This document shows, one piece after another, positions 27,301-39,300 of a stretch of DNA of 64,000 nt. The stretch is from the NCBI GenBank assembly GCA_900239685.1, contig OENT01000592.1:1-64000 (forward strand). Reading direction: 5' to 3'. Numbering within the stretch: the first letter of the stretch is position 1; each line of letters opens with the position of its first letter. The notes below the pieces were generated by a model. It did not search any database. It saw nothing but the letters and a program-made list of their open reading frames with translations, and had not been told where the DNA came from. Position numbers and translations under genes: made by a program. The stretch is from Rotaria macrura (lineage: Eukaryota > Rotifera > Eurotatoria > Philodinida > Philodinidae).

Positions 27301-30300
27301 TTTTCTTTCAAAAACGTACGATAGTTTCAGAAGTTTGTATTGACTAATTCTGCAAAAGAAAGCTATTGGAAACTAGATTTTTGCATTCGACGGTTTTAAA
27401 CATCGATGCGCTGTATCAGTAAAATTAAAAACAAACGTTTTGTTAACAAGTGCCTCGAATCCTCGGTCCCATTATAAACATTCTCTCGAACAAGATCTAA
27501 ATTAAAATCGGATGTTGTTCATGATAAAATTTTAAATTTAATTAGTTCTATTTTCGAGAACTGAAGTTTCATGTCGATGATTTCACTTGTTGATTCAATT
27601 TACCTTAGCAGAATTGGCATCGAAAATAAATGCTTTGTAAAGTTTTGCTTCTGTTTGTGTACATATAAGTAATGAAATAAGACAATTGAATGAACTTGTC
27701 GATAATGCTCGTATTAAATGTAATTTAACTTGTTTTTCATTTGTATTTATTCCAGCTAACATGAATTCCATTGATTTCAATAATTTGCCATCAACGAATT
27801 GAGCACGTGCACGTTGAATAACATGTTTAGTTAATTCTTTACCATCGAATGTTGCTCCAATTTTAATTGCTGTTATGGGTACTTCAACATTTAGAATTTT
27901 TCTAGCTTCATCCTGTTTTTTAATATGCTCATAGAAAACTTTTGCTATAGGCGAATTTAAACCGAATATATCATCCTTATTCAATATTGTATACATATGA
28001 TCAATTAAACGATACGTACAAACTTTATTTATCAATACAGACATTAATGTTTGTGATGTTAAATCAAGTTTAACATCAACTTCATCAATAACTAATGTAC
28101 ACACATATTTTTTATAGAATTCAATTAATGTTATTTTACGTACAGACGTAAGAATTTTTAATATTAATTTTTCTAATGCATTCAAACGATGTTCTGTACG
28201 AAATAATGTATTTTTACCGAATATAATTGAATAAACATAATCTAGTAAATTTGCTTGTTTAACATGATTATTTAGATTAATAACATATCGACTTATGGAT
28301 AAAAGAATTTCTTCTTCAAATATATGATGTTGTTCACAACATAACATCCATATTAATAATTCAAATAATATGAATGATGATGATAACTCAAGTGCTGAGA
28401 GTATCTTTCTTATAGCTGCTTGATAATCATGATATTCTTGTGTACCAACTGAAAATTCAGTACTTTTCAATGGAAAACAATCAGCTGTAAACTGTCTTAA
28501 TGTACGACATAAATCATTAGACCATTTCTGACGTTTATCTTCACTCAATCGTTCATCACTATCGATCGATGCAAAAAATGCCAATAGATCAAGTAAACGT
28601 GTTTTAAATGTTAAATTTAATTGTTTATCAACTAATAATAAAAGATACATTTGTGATATACTTTCAAATTGTTCGTGTACAATTAACTGATGACTATCGA
28701 TGATAAATGTTTTCGTTAATAATGTTACTATTAATAGTTTATCATTAGTATTGGTTGAATTATAAAGTGAAGAAAATTGTGGCCAACATGTGTATATACC
28801 ATCGATGAATTGACGGCCATACTTTTGTCGAATATCTTTGTCACGACTACATAAATCAAGAACTGTCGTTAAAAATGCCACAACTGGACGACATTGTTCA
28901 ATAGTTGTGATTTCACCAACGTTATCAGTTATGAAATGTGGAGTTATGCCAAGCCAACTTGTTATTTGATGTTTGAATAGTGTTAGCAGATATGTGCCAA
29001 TTGTTGTCATACCAGAATCCGTATGAATACGATTGGATTGAAAAAAATATGGTAAAACTTCTACTGGCTATAGGAAAAAGAGAACGTTTGATAGGTTGTT
29101 CTTTACATCGTGAAGTGTGCTGAAGAGAAAAGTTTTACTATATTACTCAATAGCATTAAGAGACTGCAAGGCATCTCAGCTATAGATATCCATACTTGTG
29201 CAGGTCTTCTTCATTCGAGTCTTTCAAATAGAAATGTATCAGATCGAGAACAATCTTGCACATCACAAAAAAATAATTTCTTACAACTTCAGTTTATAGG
29301 CCGTTAGATTGAGAGATGTATATCTATTTTAAATAGGTTCGACGCGATAGAAGATCATACCATCTGAATAGTATTCTATGTTTCTATAGACAGGATTGAA
29401 TATACTTAAAAGCAAATATTATCGCATGCAACACATGAGAATTTCACTTTACTCAAATATCATCAAAGCAAAGGCACAGAACTTTTAAATTAAGATTGCT
29501 TCGATTGATTTTGCAGTTGCTGCTATCTAGCTATTCTTCTCGGGCGGAAGAAATTTCTCAAAAATTTAAAGGATTCATTTGAATTTGACCGACTATGGAA
29601 ATCATTCATTCTATTTCCATTGATTAAGTTTCACAAACAACGAACGAAATACTGAAGCTCTATGCTAATATGAATGAAGTAGGAGTAAAATATTTGTCGG
29701 ACTGAAAGGTTTTAAGTCAAATTTCGACTTCTTCAGTCAAGGTTTATACAGCTCAGACTATTATCGAGGTTGACAGCTAATTAATTTTAGTTTAATTGTG
29801 TAATACTATTTTTATCAGAGACAAATAAAGAGTATAAATCAATTTACCTTGATGCCTAAATAAATAATATAATCAAATAAGGATTGTAAACCACGTTGAG
29901 TATCGACAGTTAAAACAAGATTTGCTTTATCGAAATCTTCTTCGTGATTAATCATTTTCTTTAAATAAATAAAACGATAGGTGATTGTAAAAAGAACGAA
30001 ACTATCAATACCGTTAACATAGTTGACCATAATTGTTTTGAATATTCTTCAGCTTGTGTAGGTTTGACCAATAATCGAACATCATGTAAAAGACGAAGTC
30101 CACGAGATATAGTGAATATTAATGACCAATGAACAGAAGTTTGATTCAATTCTTTTGTTAAATTGTAAATTCTTAAATGATCAACAAATATTTTATGATT
30201 CAATATTCTATTCTTAGATTTAGATCAATATGTTCATTCGACTATCAAATCGATTGACAAGAATCTATCGATACATACCCATCAGGTTTGGTCATGTCTA

Positions 30301-33300
30301 GTGCAATATCATAAAATGACTGTAATAATTGCTCTGGTAAATGAGTCGTCATTGATTTAAGTAAAATAAGAATCTAAATTATTAGTTCATTAAAATATCG
30401 ACTACAATTTATTTAAAGATATTTTTGTTCCACACATACTCTTTCAGGTAACTTCTTATTAATCTCTTCATTATTAATATCAAAGCCTAATTGTGTTGGA
30501 TTAAATACACAAATTAAAATTAATTTTGTTAATTCATTATTATAGAATGAACTATCAATAACTCGCATTGTATCTTGCGGATATTTAGTCCATAATGCTG
30601 TTATGAAATTTAATAAACGAACAATCACTGTACATTTTGCGCTACAAAAGAACGATAGAAGGAAAGCATCGATTTATACTTGTAAATTGATTCACATTCG
30701 GTTACTTACGTCTCAAATTGACTAATATCAGTGGGTGTAAATACATGTGTTTGATTCGATGGTGGAAAATAACTAACTATATCATACAATGTACTCATTG
30801 CAATTTTCGTTATAAAATATGATAGTGCAACAATTAAACGACTTCTTTGATTGCTATCTAAAAATAATGGAAGAAATCAAATAGATATTAATGGATCAAC
30901 AAAACTATGTTGATAAATGAAGTATTATCCATGTCAAAAGAAGAAGACATATGAGTATCCTTTTTTAATAACTATTGAAAGAAACATGATGGAAAGGAGT
31001 GACTTTAACCATTATGAACAACATGTTCAGGATCGTAAATCCATCAGATCATGAAGATTCAAGAAATTTTTGGAAAATCAATAACTTGTTCCTCTAGGTT
31101 GGTATGTTCATTATTTTAATCTATCCATATTGTATATGATGAAGCTTGAAATTTTCAGATACGTTCCTGAATTTTCCTTGAAAAGCAGAACGAATTCTTC
31201 TGACATGTTAACTTATGTTCGAAAAGTTGAATTCCGAAATTTTTCCTTGAGATATGTCTAGTAGTCCATAGTACATTTTGATAATACCAAGCAACTTTAT
31301 TCTTCGAGATACACTATTTTCATGTGAAAGTACATTTTGAGAGCTGTCCTGTGAAAAATGGCTACTTTCTAAACGTTCAATGTCTTGGAAGGAAGCATTC
31401 TTTTTTAAAATGTTGTTTCTCCGATGTACTTTTGTACATCGGAGTCTGCTCATTTGTATGATGGAAATCGCACCATTCTACGATGTTACTATCAATAGTT
31501 ATTTGAAAAGAAAACACGTTTCTTCTTTTTTTTGAAATTGACAATACATTGATTAATTGAATTTCTGGACGTACCTTGAAAGAGAAGTGGATTGAGAAAT
31601 CCTTGTGAAAAAACCCATGTATAACAATCTAATGAAGCAATAACCGTATCTAGCCATTGATAAACGATAGCAATGGAAAATTCTTCGGTCATATCAGTCA
31701 AACATGTTTGATGAGCTAAGCTAGCTTTGAATTTTGTTTTCTTCTCTTTATTCAATGTTCCTTCAAATCTACAGGAATATTTCAAAGACGATTATCAGAT
31801 GAAATAACAACTTGATCGAACTTATGAATTTTACCGTTCAATAAAATAAATATTTCCATCCGATTTAACTTTCAATTCAAAATATTCTCTAATCGATCGT
31901 ATTCCTAGTCAAGAAACAAATCACGCAAAGTTTCGTTTTTTCATAATGCAATATTCATTTTTTACCCGGTAACAATGGAACGAATGTACAAACAAGTTCA
32001 ATACATTTTCGTCGTGATTCAGTTTCAATTCTTCCACATTGTCGAAGTAGCCATCGAACAGCAACGTCAAGTGTTGCATCAGTCCATGATCTAGATGAGA
32101 GAGATATTTTGAAATAGGAAATCAATAGCATAATAAACGTTAAAGTATTTACGGTGGACGATGTCGCTTCGATGTTTCCTTGATGAATACATGTGGTTTT
32201 TCTTTTATGATTCTTTGTACATGTGATAAAGCACCTATGGCTTGTTGTTGAGTACCTGAAGAAACATAAAATAAAACTTATATAGATCTCAACATAAAAA
32301 TAACTATTTCGTACCGAGCGATGGATCATCTCCTTGTGCTATAGCTAAACTTTCAACGAATACATAAAGTAATTGAAGTGTATAAACATCAATTAATGTT
32401 TCCGATTCACTTTAAAAAAGAACAAGTAATAAAATGATTTTGTACGAGTTCAAATCCATTAGAATGAAATATATTTCTCTACCGAAAAAGTGTATATATT
32501 GAATTCCATGCTAATGTTGAACCAAGCCGTTTGAAACTGTTCGGATGCATTGAAAAACTAACAATACGCTTAAGTATGGATGTAGCATTTTTCAAAAATG
32601 CAGATTTATCAAAACCACCAGCATGTTTAACAGCCCATTTAAGAAATTCTTTTAAACAAACACCACTAAAGTCTCGTATCGATGCATTACGTCCAGATAT
32701 CATGCCATCCTACAGGAAACGAAAGAGAATCAATTAAATTTTATTTTCATTTAAGAAATAATATTAAACCATAAAAGTATCAAGCATTGACATTGTTTCA
32801 GGATTTTCATAGTTTTGATTCTTCGTAAACCAATGTATCATTTGAATCATAAATGTCGTAAAAAGTGTTTTTGTGAACTACATATTGAAATAGATAAAGA
32901 AAAGATCGATTGCCATCAAAATAATTTCTTTTTCATACCGTATCAGAATCACACGAAAGTTCAAGCACAGCTGGAAATAAACGAGCATAGAGTTTTTCAT
33001 ACGAAGCCTAAACAATTATACGTATCGAAAATATATATCTTATCATTGCAGATCATGAAAGGCAACATACGGCTGCATTGCTTCGATTATTTGCACTTTT
33101 TCCTATCATATAAAGCATTATCGATTGAAGTAATTCACAAGCTGTTATTTTTGTTTGACGATCAGAGCAGTGCAATGCTAAGTCGACGATTCGAGGTAGG
33201 AAAATATCTAAATATTATGAGATATGCATCAATGAGATGCTACTAATACATTGAATTAGTTTTCTTTGTTACCAAGATATATTGTTGGTTTTATATCATC

Positions 33301-36300
33301 GAATGGAACATTAAATGTTAAATGATTTTCATTGTCCCATGCAACAGCTTCTTTTATTAAATAATTGGAAGTATCATCGATAAGATAATGATTTGTACGA
33401 TTGCCAATCGAACCAAGATATTTCAATATACGAAATTGAACTCGACGAATGTCGCTATCTTCGAAAAGCTATTAAACATACGCACATACAATCAGTCTTT
33501 CATTGCGGGTAGAAGGGATATCTCATCAGGACAACACAATAATTCCATATCAATCAAAGTTTGTCGTCTCATTAAATCAAGATCAGATACACGCACTATT
33601 CATTGTTACTGGCCGTGTTTTACCCGTTAGGCAAAACATACGTACTTTGTGTTTTCTTTTATCAGTAACAAACTAGTGTATTTTCTCGTGATACAGACTA
33701 CTATTTGTTTTCATTGGATTCAACAACGTTGATAAAACACTATAGCATGACTTCAGTACGGTCAGCCATGATAGACAGCACAATTTCTATCTGATTTCTA
33801 CAAAATTCATGGTTAAATTTTTTTGTCATGATTCTTAGATATTGGTGTCTCATAAGAAAAATTCTAACAAAACCTTTTCAATTCTAGATACATGTTTTAC
33901 TTGTGAAAGATGTCGACCTTTGTTTGCTTAGTTATAAATGAATACAGGAATGATTCTCATTAGTAAAATTTATTTAGAGACATTGAATAACTTTAAGCTT
34001 TAAAAAATTGATTTTAGGACATTTCTTTTGTCGAAGACATCAAGTTTATAAACATGAATTCGTTTTCTACAACTCAATCTCATAATCAAGGCGTGAATTT
34101 CATTAATCGAATCTAGGCCAGCTGAAAATCTGTCACAAATCTCTTCATTGATATTCAACACAAGTAAACAGTGCTATGTTTAGATGATGACAATTAGTAC
34201 TTAGATGAAAATTATCTGTTTCTTTTCCCTTTAAATAACAACATACGTGCTTGATTTGCTTTGTTTTTTTCAGCATTCGTGTCGGTAAAACATGTTTACT
34301 TTTTGTATTAAGACGTGTTTTTTCTTGGAGAGATGATATGATCGCACGAACATTAACATCATCGCCTAAAAAGATTTTATAATGATAGTATAGTTAATTT
34401 TTCGAATGTTCTTTAAACAATTTATCGGTTAAGTTAAAGTAATTAGCTGTCATATAATTCGAATGACATCATGGATTTTTTAGAATTTCATAGTACTAAT
34501 CTACAGATGAATATCCATTCGAATAAAATTTGGAATATAAATATGTATTTACGATTTTTCAAAAAAGTACAAAAAATGAATGAGAATTTTCGTCACAATC
34601 AGTATTTGTGTTATATCTACAACAATTTACTCTATTTTTAATAGATTCGAATAGGAGATTACGAATAGACTAATTTACAATTTCTTCAAACAGATATTTT
34701 TAATATCGTCAACTATTTCTTCATTAATTTCATGGCAAATTCTTTTAGAATATTCTCAACTACAGAGAGAGATACTTCACCGACGAACTTTAGAAGCATG
34801 AGAAGTTTAAACATTACCTTGATCATGAGATAAACGAAGAAAATCATCGAGGTAGGGTAATATTTGATCATAATAATGCGATAGATTTAATGATGTTGAC
34901 TGTGACCATCGTTCCAGACTATTTATTGTTTGTTCAGCTAATGGTAAATAGGTTAAACCAATGCTTAAAGCAAGCTGTAAAACAAACGAAAATTTCAAAC
35001 ACTTGCTATATATTTACTGAAAAATAGACATCAAATAAATAAAAATAAAAGATCATCTACTTGAATCGCTGGTACATAATCAGCAAAATCATAATCAATA
35101 CATTCTGATGGTAATGAGATGATAAATTGTAAACATGATACTAGTAAATCATCTCGATACTGTTTTTCACGAGATAATACTTCATGTGCAAAACGACGAA
35201 CTAATGCACAAACAGATGCAACTTGTTCATTTTCATTTATGTCGACTTCCATCATTTCAATGCCACCACGTGTCGTTGGTATCAATCGATCAGACTATTC
35301 AATATAAGTTTGGTAAAAACAAAAAACGTTCAATGCATTAAAAAAAACTGAACATAAATACTTTGAAAAAATTTAATTTCAAACATATATTCATAACTAA
35401 TGTAGCAAATCGATACATGCCACTGACTAATGGATATCTACAATTTAATCATCAAATACAGATTAACAATCGTAGTATTTCAATTGTTGAATGTTTACTT
35501 GGTTGATGCAGCAATTATTTCATACAAGAAACGAAATATCCATTTTTGAAAAAGATCCGGTGATTGTTCAGGTAATAAGTCTCTGTAAAAGATTAGTTAG
35601 GTAAAAATTTTCTAGGATGATTAATAAATTTAATGTCTAAGAACAATATCCGACAAGGCTTTTAGCCGATTTCCTTTTCGTTTTATATTGAAGCTCTACC
35701 AAAATAGTATCGCGAAGGTGGCACATGATGAGACTAGTTAATAAATGATTTTCTTCTCGAGAAATTATAGTCTTGTTCGAACAGAATACATCAACGAGGA
35801 ATGACACGTGGTGGATGTCAATCATTATCCAAATCAAAATATGACTGGCCAACGCTTTCTATTAGATTTGAGTATTTTAATTTACTGAAAAACTAAAAAA
35901 CTTAAGAGTATCATGATTTTACAGTTCATGTGCATAAAAAGTTTATCGACTTAGATATATTATTTCGAATTCAAAGGCACTATTCGAGTCAAACTGTTAA
36001 ATTTTAATAATCAATTTTCAAAGTATTCAAATATAAATGGTTGATAGTATTCGTGCTATTGCCTAAGGTTTGATAATACTGAAGTTGGAACATTTGTGAA
36101 TACATACAAATACTATTCTGTTGCAAAAATCTCAAATGAATTTTAATGTCTGTTAAGATTCGACCAAGAAACGAATAAGTCAAGTTTTCCTGAACAACAA
36201 GAAAGTCTTCGAAATATAAGGTGCCGCTAATGCAAAGTTATAGTGGAATCGTTTTTTTGATAAAATACAGATATTCTGATTCTTCGTCTGACGCTGATTA

Positions 36301-39300
36301 CGAATATCACCTTCTTTTTTCGATTAATCGAAGTCTTCATAGAGAAAAACGCAAAATACTGAGAGACACCAAAAAACCGAAAAAATGCTGCCTTGCAAAA
36401 AATCGATCGTATCACCAATCCACTGCACTTTTTTGCACTCGCCGATACGATATTCAGATTCCTTGCATGAAATTAGTTATAGCCATGTGGTTTAAAATTN
36501 TTTTCTCTATGAAGACTTCGATTAATCGAAAAAAGAAGGTGATATTCGTAATCAGCGTCAGACGAAGAATCAGAATATCTGTATTTTATCAAAAAAACGA
36601 TTCCACTATAACTTTGCATTAGCGGCACCTTATATAATTAAAAAATTAATTAACTATATCCTAATTTCAGAGATCTCATCATCTCTCTATAGCATTGCTC
36701 AAATTGTAGACATATCGTTTATTCAAGTCCTCGTATAAATGGAAATCAACTAGTTATTTATATTCAACAATTTCTTCGAATTCGATTACTTTACAAAATT
36801 CAATTTATCGTCGAATGAAAATCAACGAGAATGCTTTTCATTTAAAATCGTATTTCAATCAGATGTAAATAAATAAGTAACGTATGCTTGTTTGTTTTCT
36901 CCTTACTGACAAAAGTCGACAAGATTGTAAAATATTTCGAAATCTTTTGGTTTAACAGGTTTCATGCCGAAAACAGGATCCGTTGTCGTTGTTCCATCAT
37001 CATTTTCATCCTTCGAATAGATTTGTAATGTAAAACAACGAATATGTCTACTTTGCTTTAACTTACTTCTGTTTTTTCTCTATCAACATTTAAATCAAGT
37101 CTATCAATAATATGTAATATTGAATCAATCATTTCATCGTATAACGAAACGAGCATATTTTGTCTATCGAATATTGGATATGTACTTGTATCGAATTCTT
37201 TTAATGATGTTACATTTAAAATTATTTTCCATAATGGTATATAATTTTCATAGGTAATCGTTTTTCCAATTGATAGCAAGGATTGTGCTTGTTCTTCTGA
37301 TATGTCAGGTTCAACATCTTCGATTTGTTGTTCAACAGTTGATTTCAATGGATGAGAACAACAACGGATTATTGCTTGACTTACTAAAAATAAGAAAGAA
37401 ATACATTGAAAATTAAATAGATAGTTAAAAGATAAATGAAATAAAAACCTATTCGTGTTAGAAATGGTTTGTACGATGTTGGTTTTGTTTGCAATGCTAA
37501 AATCATTTTTATAACTGATGAACATGTTGTAGCTTGTGGTTTTGGTTGATAACGTGGATAATAATCAATTGTCATTACAGTTAAACGCTCAAGTGGACCA
37601 AGAAATTCTTCACCAATCTAAAAAATAAAACAAGAGTGTAATACTTTTAATTCAATTAAATATTTCGTTTTACATTTGTCATTTCAATGATGATAGCCGA
37701 TAGAGCATCGAGTAAATTTGGTAATGCATAGAAACGTTCATCAAATACATCAGTTGCTTGTGATAAGGTTATTGTTGGCATAGCTATTTGTTCACATCGT
37801 TGTATGAGACCAACAAACATAAATTTAACATCATCTTCAGTACCGTACAGTTTACAAGCCTAGAGAAAATATTGAACTCTTTATGATAATACGACATATT
37901 CGTTTTAGAAAAAAATTATCAATGATATTTTTTTCAGTTCAATGATTCATTTTGAATGAAAATATTTTATGATTTATCATCACTTTAGAAGATAGTTCAA
38001 CATTTAATGTCATGGAAAAATCAAAAGAAGCCATTTTTAGTCTATAATGATTCTTAGTTATGCTAAGAGTAGTACAGGTATATATAAACACATGTGACAT
38101 TGAGAAACAAGTTGTTTAACTTGCCTTTAAAAATTCACACTGGTATCAGTCGTTCCGTGTGATATCTATTGTTTGACTATTGATACTGAACTCATAATGT
38201 CTGATGTTAGTGAATAAGATTGTTTCGATCAAACTTTAAATTATTTCAAGTTTTCCATCGGATGATATTCTAGTCAGTGTCTGAGTAATTTCGAATATCC
38301 ATTACGATTTGATCAAACCTTAAAATCTGAATCTTAAATCCGACTCGCAGATAGACTATAACTAAATGAATTTTAATAAATATTTTCAAACATCTGGACG
38401 AATTCTTCTGCTAGAGATAGAAATTGTTCGCAATATGTTCTTTTTATGTGCAGTTTGCTTGAAAAAATTCTGCTGAACTCCTTCTACTAGTACACTACTT
38501 TACTGTCTAGAAACTAAATAACATTGGTTGATTCTTTTGAATTAGCAACATTCGTTTCAATAGAAAATTGAAATAAAATACAATCAACAGTTCATTTTTC
38601 GCATTCACATTTTTCAACATGCAAGTTAGGCTGTAAAACACCGAAAATCAAGAATCTCGAATGCACAAAATATCGAAAAGAAAATGCCGAAGAGTAAAAT
38701 ATCGCTTATTGAGTGAGAGTGTTGGCAATGTTCCAATATTGGATTTTCGATCAGTTGCTGTGTAAAAAAAGGTAAGAAAATTAAGATTTTTGTTTTGCTT
38801 AGTGAATGCAAAATTATAAAAAGAAAAGATGAGCAAGTTTCTATACTTTAATTCAAATTAGCAGTGTCATATTCTAAAATTTGGAGATGCCAGCACTTCT
38901 TATCCCGAAGATGTTGTATCTATAATGAGTTATGTGTAAAGCGGGGGTGGCGGTAGATCTACATGTCTAAATGAGATGGTACTTATCAAGTGGTACATGG
39001 ATCTTCTTATGTTGAAGATACTGCGTCACCGACGCGAGAAGTGCTGGCGTCTCCAAATTTTTGGATATGTGACTTAGCTTATTCGAATTCAATGAAAAAA
39101 TGCTACTTGGAATTGACATACAATGATCAATTTATTCTTAGCATTCTTCGCGAGTTAGAATGATAGACCTTGTACATCGATTTCTGCATTATCGAATTAA
39201 GTTGAACGTGTTTGAAGCCTATCCTGCATGAGGCACACTTTTGATTGTGAATGTGGATACCGCTGGATTTTGAGGATGGGTACGTGGATGTGACTATATC